The notes under the pieces were generated by a model. That model made no database searches. It was not told the DNA's origin and worked only from the letters and a program-made list of their open reading frames with translations. A program made the translations under genes and the position numbers. Positions 26,230 through 35,353 of a stretch of DNA of 64,000 nt are shown one piece after another. The DNA is taken from positions 116,127 through 180,126 of the forward strand of contig NZ_JPYO01000001.1 in NCBI RefSeq assembly GCF_000757485.1. The letters are read 5' to 3'. The stretch is from Achromobacter sp. RTa. GTDB lineage: Bacteria > Pseudomonadota > Gammaproteobacteria > Burkholderiales > Burkholderiaceae_B. Positions within the stretch are counted from its first letter, which is position 1, and each line of letters starts with the position of its first letter.

Positions 26230-26597
26230 CCGCTACCCTCCTTGGTGGGTTGGGGACCTCGCAGCAAAGGCGCCAGATCGTCCGGCACCTCCAGTTGCAA
26301 CCGTAGCACGGCGCTGGCCAGGGCCTTGCCGTAATTGTCGATGGCCAGGCTGCGCGACACGCCGCCGCCCAGCGCGCCGTCCAGCACGAAGTTCAGCACG
26401 CCCAGTCCGTCCACCTCGTAGCGCGTGATGTCGCCGCGCACGGCCTGTTCGTTGTAGATGGCGCGCATGGCCTGCACCGTGAGCGCGCTTTTGATGTGGG
26501 GATAGAACTGCGGCTCGTAGGCAATGACCGCGATGTTCGAGGTATTGCCCTTGTCGCCGCAGCGCGTGTGCGCCACGCTTCGTAACGTAACCCGCAT
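26214..26597 (-). CDS. AtuA-associated small domain protein
   Basis: 127 residues from ATG 26597 (aggaga box, 11 bp after the stop of the large gene). It matches the separate C-terminal domain of acyclic terpene utilisation protein AtuA: HTRCGDKGNTSNIAVIAY near the start and NFVLDGALGGGVSRSL later. In some genomes this domain is fused to AtuA; here the two are separate adjacent genes. Function unknown but always found with the large part, so they probably form one complex. Confidence 0.8.
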   Translation of the reverse strand: MRVTLRSVAHTRCGDKGNTSNIAVIAYEPQFYPHIKSALTVQAMRAIYNEQAVRGDITRYEVDGLGVLNFVLDGALGGGVSRSLAIDNYGKALASAVLRLQLEVPDDLAPLLRGPQPTKEGSGCSKT

Positions 26598-26608
26598 GAG
26601 ATGTCTCC

Positions 26609-27967
26609 TTAGACGAATTCCACGCGGCAGGCCACGCGTTCGCGCGGCACCAGCGTGGACCACAGGCCGATGACTTCGCGCGTGCGGTCCTGGTGCGGCA
26701 CGCGCTTGCCGGTGGAGGCCAGCCCGCAGACCGCCATCCCGTCCACTTCCCGGCCGATCTTCTCGGCCTGGGCGCGGCTGGCGCAGCGCGCGGCGATGCG
26801 CACCGCCACCTCGGCCGGTTCTGCCCGCAGGGCGGCCGAGGCGGCGCCGTGCACCGCGTTCACGCCGATGAAATCGATGCGCAGGTCCTCGGCTTGCAGG
26901 CCTGCGGCGCGCAGGCGTTCGCGCAGAATGGTTTCGGCCAGCCGCGCCTTTTCCAGGCAGCCCGGGCCGGCAAAGAAAAACATGTCTTCGCCGATATGGC
27001 CTTCGGTGCAACCGATGGATACCTTGAGCGTGGGCGTGCGCGCATGCCCCGAAATGCCGCTCACGCGGACGCGGTCCCGGGCGGCCTGTTCCAGGCGCGC
27101 CGTCGTGAAGTCCACCACCACGTCGGGTGTGATGTAGCGCGCCGGGTTGTGCACTTCGTAGAACATCTGCTCTTTCACGGTGCGCAGGTCGATGCAACCG
27201 CCCGTACCTTCCACCTTGCCGATTTCCGCCGTGCCGTCGGCGTCCACGTCGGCGTAGGGAAACGCCAGGTTCCAGGGCTCGGGCACGTCCTTGTAGCCGG
27301 GGTCGCCGAAGTAGCCGCCCGTGACCTGCGCGCCGCACTCCAGCAGATGGCCGATGCCGCTGCCCTGGCCCAGCCGCGTCCAGTCGTCCTCGCGCCAGCC
27401 GTAGTGATGCATCATGGGCGCCAGGAACAGCGAGGGGTCGGCCACGCGTCCGGTGATGACGATGTCCGCGCCCTGGTCCAGCGCCTGCACGATGGCGGCC
27501 GCGCCCGCATAGGGCTCGGCGGAAATCAGCGTGTCGCGCACGGCGGAGACCGGCGCGCCGGTCTCCATGATGCGCAGCTCGCTCGCGGCGATTTCCGCGC
27601 TCAGGTCGATGGCCGTCACGGCGGCCACGCGGGCGCCGGGCCAGCCCGCCTCTGCGCACAGCTCGGCCACGCGGCGGGCCGCGCCTTGCGGATTGATCCA
27701 ACCCTGGTTGGAAATGATGCGGGTGCCGTTCGCCTTGCAGTGCGGCAGCACCGCGCGCATGCGGTCATCCAGCCAGGTGTCGTATCCCGCGAATGCCGGA
27801 TCGCGCCGCTTGCGCACCTGCGCGGCCGAGACGGTGGCCTCCGCCATGGTCTCGAAGCACAGAAAATCCAGCGCGCCGCGCTCCGCGTTCCAGCGCGCCG
27901 GGTCGATGCGGTCGCCCCACCAGCCCGCGCCCGAGCCGATGCGCAGCCTGCCTGCCTTGTCGTTCAT
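26609..27967 (-). CDS. AtuA-family (DUF1446) protein
   Basis: 452 residues. The N-terminus LRIGSGAGWWGDRIDPARW and the segments ITGRVADPSLFLAP, HLLECGAQVTGGYFGDPG and GCIDLRTVKEQMFYEVHNP are typical of the AtuA/DUF1446 family, known from acyclic terpene (citronellol/geraniol) use in Pseudomonas and from many acyl-CoA catabolic operons. The chemistry is not established. The operon lacks the geranyl-CoA carboxylase (AtuC/F) that would make this a true atu pathway, so the substrate is another isoprenoid or branched acid. Confidence 0.83.
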   Translation of the reverse strand: MNDKAGRLRIGSGAGWWGDRIDPARWNAERGALDFLCFETMAEATVSAAQVRKRRDPAFAGYDTWLDDRMRAVLPHCKANGTRIISNQGWINPQGAARRVAELCAEAGWPGARVAAVTAIDLSAEIAASELRIMETGAPVSAVRDTLISAEPYAGAAAIVQALDQGADIVITGRVADPSLFLAPMMHHYGWREDDWTRLGQGSGIGHLLECGAQVTGGYFGDPGYKDVPEPWNLAFPYADVDADGTAEIGKVEGTGGCIDLRTVKEQMFYEVHNPARYITPDVVVDFTTARLEQAARDRVRVSGISGHARTPTLKVSIGCTEGHIGEDMFFFAGPGCLEKARLAETILRERLRAAGLQAEDLRIDFIGVNAVHGAASAALRAEPAEVAVRIAARCASRAQAEKIGREVDGMAVCGLASTGKRVPHQDRTREVIGLWSTLVPRERVACRVEFV

Positions 27968-27997
27968 GTCTGCCTCCTTTGTTCTGGCGCCGCCGCC

Positions 27998-28972
27998 TTA
28001 CTGGGGCCGGATGCCGGCGTCCTGGATGACCTGCCGCCATTTGGCGGTGTCGGCGCGGATGGTTTCCGCGTATTGCGCGGGCGTGCCTGCCACGGGGATC
28101 GCGCCCAGTTCCTCGACCTGGCGGCGGGTGCCCGGCTCGGCCAGCGCCGCGGCCACCGCGTCGCGCACCTTGCCGACGATCTCGGGCGGCGTGCCGGCCG
28201 GCGCAAGCAGGCCGAACCAGGAGTTCACCTCGTAGCCGGGCAGCCCGGCCTCGGCCACCGTGGGCACGTCCGGCAGCATGGGCACGCGTTGCGTGGTCGT
28301 CACTGCCAGCGGCTTGACCGCGCCGGCCTTGATCTGGCCCATGGCCGAGGGCAGGTTGTCGTACATGAGCTGCACCTGCCCACCCAGCAGATCCGTCATG
28401 GCGGGAGCCGAGCCCTTGTACGGAACGTGGCGGATGTCCACCTTGGCCAGCCGGTTGAACAGCTCGCCCGACAGATGCGGCGAGCCGCCCAGGCTGGTGG
28501 ACGCGAAATTCAGCGAGCCCGGCGCGCGCCGCGCCTGCTCGATGAGCTGCGCCACGGAGGCAATGCCCAGCTTGGGGTTGACCAGCAGCACGTTGGGCGA
28601 GTTGGCCACCAGCGTTACCGGCGCAAAGCCCTGCGCCGAGTCATACGGCATCTGCGCGTAGATGAACTGGTTGGTGGCCTGCGTGCCCAGCGTGCCCATC
28701 AGCAGCGTGTAGCCGTCGGGCTGGGCGCGCGCCACCGCGGCCGCGCCGATGCCGCCGCCCGCGCCGGGCCGGTTCTCCACCACCACGCTCTGGCCCAGCC
28801 GCGTGCCCGCTTCGCGCGCCACCAGCCGCGCCAGCAAGTCCGTCGTGCCGCCAGGCGGAAACGGCACCACCAGCGTGATCGGACGCGCGGGCCAGGCCGG
28901 CGCGGCCTGGGCGGCGGCGGACAGGGCCAGCGCTGCGCCCAGGATCAGGGTCCTGCACAGGTTCTTTGCCAT
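27998..28972 (-). CDS. Bug-family (TctC) periplasmic binding protein
   Basis: 324 residues from ATG 28972, preferred over ATG 28984 because ggag lies 7 nt before it. Cleaved signal peptide (MAKNLCRTLILGAALALSAAAQA). The Bug signature PITLVVPFPPGGTTDLLARLVA and the segments VENRPGAGGGIGA, DGYTLL and [17 protein letters not shown] are typical. Tripartite tricarboxylate-type carriers bind small carboxylates in the periplasm; no membrane partners TctA/TctB are in the window, so it may feed a shared transporter or act as a sensor. Confidence 0.9.
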   Translation of the reverse strand: MAKNLCRTLILGAALALSAAAQAAPAWPARPITLVVPFPPGGTTDLLARLVAREAGTRLGQSVVVENRPGAGGGIGAAAVARAQPDGYTLLMGTLGTQATNQFIYAQMPYDSAQGFAPVTLVANSPNVLLVNPKLGIASVAQLIEQARRAPGSLNFASTSLGGSPHLSGELFNRLAKVDIRHVPYKGSAPAMTDLLGGQVQLMYDNLPSAMGQIKAGAVKPLAVTTTQRVPMLPDVPTVAEAGLPGYEVNSWFGLLAPAGTPPEIVGKVRDAVAAALAEPGTRRQVEELGAIPVAGTPAQYAETIRADTAKWRQVIQDAGIRPQ

Positions 28973-28997
28973 GGGTGTCTCCATTGGTTTTTTTCGT

Positions 28998-31130
28998 TCA
29001 GGCAGCGCGGCGCGTCGCCCGGTCCACGCCATCCGACAGTTCCACCAGCGCGTCCAGCGCCACCGCGCCCTCGCCCTGCGCGCCCACCAGCACCGGGTTG
29101 ATGTCGATGGAGGCCACATGCCCGGCCGCCGCCAGTGCGTAGCGGCCCAGGAGCGCCGCCTGCTCCGCCACGGCCCGCACATCGGCCGGGGGATCGCCGC
29201 GCACGCCGGCCAGCAGCCTGCCGATGCGCAGGCCGCGCAGCGCCTCCAACGCGTCGTCGGCCGCAAAGGGCGGCATCAGCAGAGCCACGTCGCCCAGCGC
29301 TTCCACGTACTTGCCGCCCGCGCCCAGCATCACCACGGGGCCGAACACCGGGTCGTTGCGCACGCCCAGCGCCAGCTCGTGCAGGCCGCGCTGCATGCGC
29401 GCCACGATCCAGCTTGCGTCGTCCACGCCCAGGGCGGCCAGCGTGTCCGCCTGCCGCGCCAGCGCGTCGCGCAAGGCGGCCTCGTCGTTCAGGCCCAGCG
29501 CCACCAACCCGTGTTCGGACTTGTGCGGCAAGCGCGCCGAGCACGCCTTCAGCGCCACCGGCGCGCCCATCCGGCGCCACGCGGCCACCGCCGCATCGGC
29601 ATCCGCGCATAGCGCATGCTCGCCGACGGCGATGCCCTGCGCGCCCAGCAAGGCCAGGCTGGCGGCTTCGGACAGGAAGCCGGGCCGCGCGCCGGCTGGC
29701 GCATCCAGGCGAGCCTCGGGCGCGGCCGGGCCGGTGCGGCCACGCAGTGCGTGCAGCCGCCACAGGCCGGCCATCGCTTCCACCGCCTGCTGCTCGTCCG
29801 CGTAGACCGCCACCCCGTGCGCCCGGAACGTGGCAGCGACGTTGTCCTGCCACGCCACCACCGCCACCGGCTTGGCCGCGGCCTGCGCGAAGCGCGCGGT
29901 GTCCGACGCGAACCGCGCCACGTCGTAGCCGCGGCCCGCCACCGGGATGTCGATCAGGAACATATCGGCCGCCGGATCCCGCGCAATGGGCGGCAGCACC
30001 TCGCCGAACAGACCGTTGTTCGAGAGCAGCGCGGCGGTGATGTCCACGGGGTTGCCGGTGGTGGCGAAGCCCGGCAGCCGCCGGCCCAGCTCTTCCTGCG
30101 TGGCTCGGCCCAGGGGAGCGATCTCCAGGCCGCGCTCCACCGCCGCGTCGGCGGCCAGCACGCAGCTCGCGCCCGAATTGCTCACCACCACGACGCGGGG
30201 CCCTTGCGGCAGCGGGCCGCGCAGCGCCAGCTCGGCGTAGCGCACCAGCTCCTGCGGGTCGCGCGCGCGCAGAATGGCGTGGTGGGCAAAGAAGGCATCC
30301 ACCGTGCGGTCTTCATTGGCCAGCGCGCCCGTGTGCGAGGCGGCGGCCCGCGCGCCCGCCTCCGAACGGCCTGCCTTCACGGCGATCAACGGCACGTTGC
30401 GCGCCCGCGCCAGCGCCGCTGCCTCGGCCAGCGCGCCGGCGTCGCGCAGCGATTCCAGGTACAGCAGCACGATGCGCACTTCGGGGTCGCGCAGCGCCGC
30501 GCAGGCCAGCTCGGCCACCGTCACGTCGGCCTCGTTGCCCGTGGCGTGCACGTGCCGCACGCCCACGCCGCGCTGGCGCAGCAGGCCATACACCATTGCG
30601 CACATGCCGCCGCTCTGGCTGATGACGGCCACCGGGCCGTCCTGCGGTTCCACCTCCAGGAACATGGTGGAGAAACTCGCGATGGCGCCGTTGCCGAAAT
30701 TGGCCAGCCCCTGCGAGTTCGGCCCCACGATGCGCATGCCGGCCGCGCGCGCCCGCGCCGTCATGGCGTCCTGCCGCTGGCGGCCCGCCTCGCCGGTTTC
30801 CGAGAACCCCGCCGAGATCACGATGGCGGCCGACACGCCCAGCGCCGCGCAGCGGTCCACGGCCTGCACGGCCTGCTCGCCGGCCACCGCCACGATGGCC
30901 AGGTCCGGAGCGGCGGGCAGCGCGTCCAGGTCGGGCCAGGCGCGCTCGCCCTGCACTTCGGCGCGCTGCGGATTGATGGGGTACAAGGTGCCCGCATAGC
31001 CGTGGCGCCGCATGTAATGTATGGGCCGCCCGCCGATCTTGTCGGGGTTGTCGGACGCGCCCACGATGGCAATCGATGCCGGGGCCAGCAGCCGGTCCAG
31101 CGCGGCCGCGTCGCGGTTGTCGGAAACCAT
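28998..31130 (-). CDS. NDP-forming acyl-CoA synthetase (acetate-CoA ligase family)
   Basis: 710 residues from ATG 31130 (aaaggagc box, 6 nt). N-terminal CoA-binding Rossmann domain (SIAIVGASDNPDKIGGRPIHY), succinyl-CoA-ligase-like domains with ISQSGGMCAMV and the histidine of SHTGALA, and a C-terminal ATP-grasp half (LALLGAQGIAVGEHAL, LKACSARLPHKSEHGLVALGL). It makes or breaks acyl-CoA with ATP/ADP, and provides a second CoA-activation route beside the AMP-forming ligase at the end of the operon. The substrate is unknown. Confidence 0.88.
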   Translation of the reverse strand: MVSDNRDAAALDRLLAPASIAIVGASDNPDKIGGRPIHYMRRHGYAGTLYPINPQRAEVQGERAWPDLDALPAAPDLAIVAVAGEQAVQAVDRCAALGVSAAIVISAGFSETGEAGRQRQDAMTARARAAGMRIVGPNSQGLANFGNGAIASFSTMFLEVEPQDGPVAVISQSGGMCAMVYGLLRQRGVGVRHVHATGNEADVTVAELACAALRDPEVRIVLLYLESLRDAGALAEAAALARARNVPLIAVKAGRSEAGARAAASHTGALANEDRTVDAFFAHHAILRARDPQELVRYAELALRGPLPQGPRVVVVSNSGASCVLAADAAVERGLEIAPLGRATQEELGRRLPGFATTGNPVDITAALLSNNGLFGEVLPPIARDPAADMFLIDIPVAGRGYDVARFASDTARFAQAAAKPVAVVAWQDNVAATFRAHGVAVYADEQQAVEAMAGLWRLHALRGRTGPAAPEARLDAPAGARPGFLSEAASLALLGAQGIAVGEHALCADADAAVAAWRRMGAPVALKACSARLPHKSEHGLVALGLNDEAALRDALARQADTLAALGVDDASWIVARMQRGLHELALGVRNDPVFGPVVMLGAGGKYVEALGDVALLMPPFAADDALEALRGLRIGRLLAGVRGDPPADVRAVAEQAALLGRYALAAAGHVASIDINPVLVGAQGEGAVALDALVELSDGVDRATRRAA

Positions 31131-31164
31131 GAATGCTCCTTTCAATGTGTAGAGGCCCGCGCCT

Positions 31165-32148
31165 TCAATTGACGGTGGCCCCGGAGGCGCGCACCACCTC
31201 GGCCCATTTCCGCACCTCGTCGCCGACGAAGCGGCGCGTGTCGTCCGGCGTCATCCAGTCCGCCGCGAAGCCCTGCGCCGCGAACTTCTGCTGCACGTCC
31301 GGCCGGCCCAGCACCTGCTGCAAGGACGCGCTCAGCTTCTGCACCACGGCCGGCGACGTGCCCGCCGGCGCCATCAGGCCGTTCCATGCCGTGGCTTCGT
31401 AGTTCTCCAGGCCCGCCTCCGCCACCGTGGGCAGATCCGGCGCGGCGGGCGAACGCTGCGCGCCGGTAATGGCCAGCGCCTGCAGCTTGCCGGCCTTCAC
31501 ATAGGGCATGGAAGACAGCATGGTGTCGAACATCAGGTCGGCCTGCCCGCCCATCACGTCGGTAAGCGCGGGCGCGCTGCCGCGATACGGCACATGCACC
31601 ATGCGCGTGCCGGCCATGGTGTTGAACAGCTCCGCCGACAGATGGGTGGATTGCCCGTTGCCCGAGGACGCAAACGTCAGCTGGCCCGCGCGCTGCTTGG
31701 CCAGGGCGATGAGTTCGCTCACGCTGTGCGCGGGCAGGTCGGGCCGCGTCACGATGACCAGCGGGCCCTTGGTCAGCAGCGACACCGGAACAAAGCTCTT
31801 CTGCGTGTCGTACCCCAGGTTTTTGAACAGGGACATATTGATGGCGTGCGCCGTGGTGGCAAGCAGCAGCGTGTAGCCGTCCGGCGCGCTCTTGGCCACC
31901 ATGTCGGCGCCGATATTGCCGCCCGCGCCCGAGCGGTTGTCCACGATCACCGTCTGGCCCAGGGCCTCGCCCAGGCCCTGCGCCACCACGCGGGCCACGA
32001 TGTCGGTGGGGCCGCCGGGCGGATACGGCACCACCAGCGTCACGGGTTTCTCCGGCCAGGCCGACGCGGCCGGCGCCAGGCCCGGCGCCGAGCACGCCGC
32101 CAGGGTAAAAGCGGCCAGCGCCGCGCGCCATGCGGAAATTGCAGGCAT
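31165..32148 (-). CDS. Bug-family binding protein, possible lipoprotein
   Basis: 327 residues from ATG 32148 (gaggaga box). Core motifs are PVTLVVPYPPGGPTDIVARVVA, VDNRSGAGGNIGADM and [17 protein letters not shown]. Unlike the other Bug proteins here, the signal region AALAAFTLAACSAPG contains a lipobox (LAAC), so it may be a membrane-anchored lipoprotein. Second Bug gene of the operon; no TctAB neighbours. Confidence 0.88.
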   Translation of the reverse strand: MPAISAWRAALAAFTLAACSAPGLAPAASAWPEKPVTLVVPYPPGGPTDIVARVVAQGLGEALGQTVIVDNRSGAGGNIGADMVAKSAPDGYTLLLATTAHAINMSLFKNLGYDTQKSFVPVSLLTKGPLVIVTRPDLPAHSVSELIALAKQRAGQLTFASSGNGQSTHLSAELFNTMAGTRMVHVPYRGSAPALTDVMGGQADLMFDTMLSSMPYVKAGKLQALAITGAQRSPAAPDLPTVAEAGLENYEATAWNGLMAPAGTSPAVVQKLSASLQQVLGRPDVQQKFAAQGFAADWMTPDDTRRFVGDEVRKWAEVVRASGATVN

Positions 32149-32221
32149 GAGTGTCTCCTCCGTCCTCGGTGGGACGTTTTTTTCAGTGGGTTGGAAGGGG
32201 GCTACGCTTGCCGGCGGTGCA

Positions 32222-32563
32222 TCACGGCGGCCGGCGCGCCTCGAAGCAAAGCAGGGTGTTGCCACCGTGCTCGAAATCGCGGGCGCATACCGCCTGCCCG
32301 ATCGCCACGCCGGGCGTGGCATGGCCCATCAGCACCGCGCCCTCGCGCAGCCGCACCAGCGCCAGCACATACGGGGCCAGCGCGCGCCACGAGGCGTCCG
32401 GCGCGCGGTGCACCGTGCTGTGCGCAAGTACCTCGCCCTCGCCGCTTGCGCGCGCCCATTGCAGGTCCGTGCCGCCGCAGGCCGCGCAGGCATAGGGGCG
32501 TAGCGCCCACCACGCGCCGCAATCCGCGCAGCGCCGCAAATCCAGGGGATGCCGTCCGTTCAT
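32222..32563 (-). CDS. DUF35 OB-fold / zinc-ribbon acyl-CoA-associated protein
   Basis: 113 residues from ATG 32563; the start overlaps the thiolase-like stop (ATGA). Zinc ribbon with CADCGAWWALRPYACAACGG (Cys-x2-Cys ... Cys-x2-Cys), then an OB fold (GEGEVLAHSTVHRAPD). These proteins pair with thiolase-like partners of the SCP-x group, as in steroid side-chain aldolases and acetoacetyl or HMG-CoA-type enzymes, and here directly follow such a gene. The two probably form one complex. Confidence 0.85.
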   Translation of the reverse strand: MNGRHPLDLRRCADCGAWWALRPYACAACGGTDLQWARASGEGEVLAHSTVHRAPDASWRALAPYVLALVRLREGAVLMGHATPGVAIGQAVCARDFEHGGNTLLCFEARRPP

Positions 32564-33732
32564 GCCTGGTCCTCCGCCTGCAATACCAAGCTCACGTGCG
32601 CCGACAGCACGCCGCCGTCCGCGTGCACCAGCGCCCGCCTGCGCGGCGCAACCTGCCGGCTGCCCGCCAGGCCCGCAAGCTGGGTCCAGGCCTCCGCCAC
32701 GTGCGCCAGCCCGCCCGCCACGCCCGAATGCCCGAACGACAGCAGGCCGCCATGCGTATTGAGCGGCAGCGGCCCCGCCGCATCGAAATCCCCGCGGCGC
32801 ACCCGTTCGGCCGAGCCGCCGCGCGGCGCAAAACCCAGTTCTTCCAGCAGCATGGTCAGCGTGATCGTGAAAGAGTCGTAGATCGCCAGATAATCGATGT
32901 CCGCTTTCGCCACGCCCGCCTGCGCCAGCGCCCGCCGGGCTGCGCGCGCCGCGCCCGTGTCCATCACGTCGCGCATGGCCGATAGATGCTGGTGGCGGTG
33001 CGCCTGGCCGGCTCCGGTAATGCGCACGGGCCCTTCGTCCGCGCCCACCACCAGCGCCACCGCGCCATCGGAAATCGGGCAGCAGTCCAGCAAATGCAGC
33101 GGCGTCGCGATCGGCTTGGAATCCAGCACGGACTGCACGCTGACGGGCTCGCGCAGCTGCGCCAGCGGATGCCCGCCCGCGTTCCGGCGCATCAGCACCG
33201 CCAGCTCGGCCAGATCCTCCCGCCGTGTGCCGGTGGCATGCATATAGGCCGACGCCAGCAGCGCGTAATACGCCGGCACCGACGCCCCATTGGGCACCTC
33301 CACGTCCGCCTCGCCCACCTGCGCCAGCGTCTGGATGGACGCGTCCACCGCCTGCCCGGTCAGGCGGTTCTCTCCCGCCACCACCAGCACCCGGCGGCAG
33401 GTGCCCGTGCGCACCAGCTCGCGCGCCAGCATCACCATGCCGGCTCCCGTCGCCCCGCCCATCTGCATGCCGTGCGCGTAGTGCGGATCCAGCCCCAGCT
33501 TCTCGCTCAGGAGGCTGGCCAGCATGAGATGCGGAAATGTCGTCGCATAACCGCACAGCACGCCATCGATGGCGCCGCGCTGGCGGGCGAGTCCGGCGCG
33601 CTCCAGCGCGGCCTCGGCCGCCTCGGCCATCAGGTCCAGCGCGCCGCGCCCCTCATGCCGGCCAAAGCGCGTCACCGCCGCGCTCTGCATATAGGCATGC
33701 GCCAGGCCAGGGTTGTCCGTGCGCTCAAGCAT
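32560..33732 (-). CDS. Thiolase-like protein (SCP-x type), nucleophile Cys absent
   Basis: 390 residues. SCP-x/lipid-transfer thiolase-like fold. Where active thiolases have CxSG after the N-terminal strand, this reads MQMGGATGAGM (about 91-101), so there is no nucleophilic Cys. The C-terminal GHSGVAGG histidine motif and NTHGGLLSFGH are kept. With its DUF35 partner it may catalyse a retro-aldol or other C-C cleavage rather than thiolysis, as in the Ltp2 aldolases of steroid degradation. First enzyme gene after the IclR regulator, whose end it overlaps by 8 bases. Confidence 0.85.
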   Translation of the reverse strand: MLERTDNPGLAHAYMQSAAVTRFGRHEGRGALDLMAEAAEAALERAGLARQRGAIDGVLCGYATTFPHLMLASLLSEKLGLDPHYAHGMQMGGATGAGMVMLARELVRTGTCRRVLVVAGENRLTGQAVDASIQTLAQVGEADVEVPNGASVPAYYALLASAYMHATGTRREDLAELAVLMRRNAGGHPLAQLREPVSVQSVLDSKPIATPLHLLDCCPISDGAVALVVGADEGPVRITGAGQAHRHQHLSAMRDVMDTGAARAARRALAQAGVAKADIDYLAIYDSFTITLTMLLEELGFAPRGGSAERVRRGDFDAAGPLPLNTHGGLLSFGHSGVAGGLAHVAEAWTQLAGLAGSRQVAPRRRALVHADGGVLSAHVSLVLQAEDQA

Positions 33733-34495
33733 GCGGCATCCACGCGCGTTCGATCGCGCGCGCCTCCTCTGCCAGGGCCTGCGCCAGCTCTTGCTCGCGA
33801 GGCTCGATACGTTCGTTCAAGGCGGCCACGCTGAGCGCCCCGATCGCGCGGCCGCTCGGCCCTCGCACCGCCACGCCCAGCCCGCCCATCTTTTCCACCA
33901 CCACATCCAGCAGCATCGCATGCCCCAGTTCGCGCGCCCGCCGCGCCGCTGCGTCGAGCGCCTCGGCCGGGAACCGCGGATACCGCGCCGCCAGCCGCTC
34001 GCGCACCAGCGGCAAAAGCGCTTGCGCCTCGTCCTCGTCCAGCGCCGACAGCAACGCCAGGCTGCCGGCGCCCACCCCCAGCGGCCGGCGGCTGCCCACC
34101 TCAAGATAGTTCGCCCGTATCGGGTAATCGCCGAAGCACAGGTCCACGCACACCGACTCCCAGCCCACCGGCATCGACAGAATCACCGTATCCCTGAACC
34201 GCCGCGCCAGCCGGATCAGCGCCGGCCGCGCCAGCCCGCGCAGATCCAGCCCGTCGACCATGGCATGGTGCATGGCGTATACCTGCGGGCCAAGCATGTA
34301 ATGCTTGCTTTCGGGGTCTCGCTCTACGAAACCCTCGGATTCCAGGTCCTTCAGAATGCGCAGCGCCGTGGAGATGTCCAGGCTTGCGTGCTGGGCGATA
34401 TCCGTCAGCCGGTGGATGCGCCGGTCCGACAGGCTTGCCAGCACGCGGCAGGCCTTTTTCGTAGAGGAAACAACGGCGGAATCCAGGGTGGGCAT
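33725..34495 (-). CDS. IclR-family regulator of the catabolic operon
   Basis: 256 residues from ATG 34495. N-terminal winged HTH (RIHRLTDIAQHASLDISTALRILKDLESEGFVERD, read in parts), C-terminal effector domain (LGVGAGSLALLSALDEDEA and GGLGVAVRGPSGRAIGALSVAAL). First gene of the 12-gene operon 34495-21506, so it probably controls its own operon in response to a CoA-pathway intermediate. A short inverted repeat gttgc-agc-gcaac lies 65 bp upstream (34560-34572) and could be its operator. Confidence 0.88.
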   Translation of the reverse strand: MPTLDSAVVSSTKKACRVLASLSDRRIHRLTDIAQHASLDISTALRILKDLESEGFVERDPESKHYMLGPQVYAMHHAMVDGLDLRGLARPALIRLARRFRDTVILSMPVGWESVCVDLCFGDYPIRANYLEVGSRRPLGVGAGSLALLSALDEDEAQALLPLVRERLAARYPRFPAEALDAAARRARELGHAMLLDVVVEKMGGLGVAVRGPSGRAIGALSVAALNERIEPREQELAQALAEEARAIERAWMPHA

Positions 34496-34705
34496 GAGGC
34501 GGGCGGCGGGAAAAAGAGAACAGGGGTACAAGATAAGAAAGCCGCGCGGCGCGGGTAAAGTTGCAGCGCAACAAAGTTTTATCTGGCGAAAGTCGGCGTG
34601 AATGCCCTACGGGCGAGCATGGGCGGATTGAAGCCCCCGGCCCCCGCGAAGGCGTAATGGCACGCAAGCCGTGCCGACCTGCCCGTTCCTGCGTAAACTT
34701 CCCGC

Positions 34706-35320
34706 ATGCTACGAATCGACAAGCTCAGCAAACGCTACGGCGACCATCTCGTCTTCCAGGGCCTGACCCACTCCTTCACCCCTGGGTGCGTGGCGCTATG
34801 CGAGGAAGACAGCACCGGGAAATCCAGCCTCCTGAACATCATCGCGGGCGCCGTCGCGCCGGATGGGGGCGACGTCTGGATCGACGGGCATTCCATGATC
34901 CACGCGCCGCAGCAGGCCCGGGCCCGCCTGGCCTACGTGCCCGATAACTGCCTGGCGTTTCCCACGCAGACCGGGCGCGGGCTGCTGGAACGGGCGGCGG
35001 CGGAAAAGAATGTGCCGCTGGACGAGGCCACCCTGGAGCTGGCCCACGACCTGGGGCTGGAGCCGCACCTGGACAAGCGCTTTGAACAGATGTCGACGGG
35101 GACGCGCCGCAAGGTCTTCGTGACGGCGGCGGCCTTGGGCAACCCGGCCGTAGTGATCGCGGACGGGCCCAGCAACGGGTTCGACGCGCAGGGGCGCGCA
35201 GTGCTGGCCGAGCTGTTCAAGGCCTGGGGCAAGAATCGCGTGGTGCTGTTTGCCAGCCATGACGCGGAGCTGGTGGAGGCTTGCGGGGCAAGAACGGTGG
35301 ACGTGGCGGCGTTGCGCTAG
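34706..35320 (+). CDS. ABC transporter ATP-binding protein with degenerate catalytic motifs
   Basis: 204 residues. It begins like a normal ABC ATPase (LRIDKLSKRYGDHLVFQGLTHSF), but Walker A reads EEDSTGKSS (33-41) instead of GxxGxGKS, the signature is MSTGTRRKV instead of LSGGQ, and Walker B ends ADGPSNGFD so the catalytic Glu is Gly154. The H-loop Hsi is kept (FASHDAEL). It may bind ATP without turning it over, or have a structural role. No permease is adjacent. 33 bp downstream lies a DUF1232 gene, so they are likely co-transcribed. Confidence 0.75.
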   Translation: MLRIDKLSKRYGDHLVFQGLTHSFTPGCVALCEEDSTGKSSLLNIIAGAVAPDGGDVWIDGHSMIHAPQQARARLAYVPDNCLAFPTQTGRGLLERAAAEKNVPLDEATLELAHDLGLEPHLDKRFEQMSTGTRRKVFVTAAALGNPAVVIADGPSNGFDAQGRAVLAELFKAWGKNRVVLFASHDAELVEACGARTVDVAALR

Positions 35321-35353
35321 GCGTCTTCCCGAGACTCGCCCGGGCCCGACGCC

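Noticed and set aside
26693-29101. Long plus-strand open frame (802 residues) opposite AtuA and Bug genes
   Set aside because: Low-complexity His/Arg/Ala composition, no family, no start signal; it mirrors genes with clear homology on the other strand.
34560-34572. gttgc-agc-gcaac as an IclR operator
   Set aside because: Only 5-bp arms; too weak to list as a site by itself, though its place between IclR and the ABC gene is suitable.
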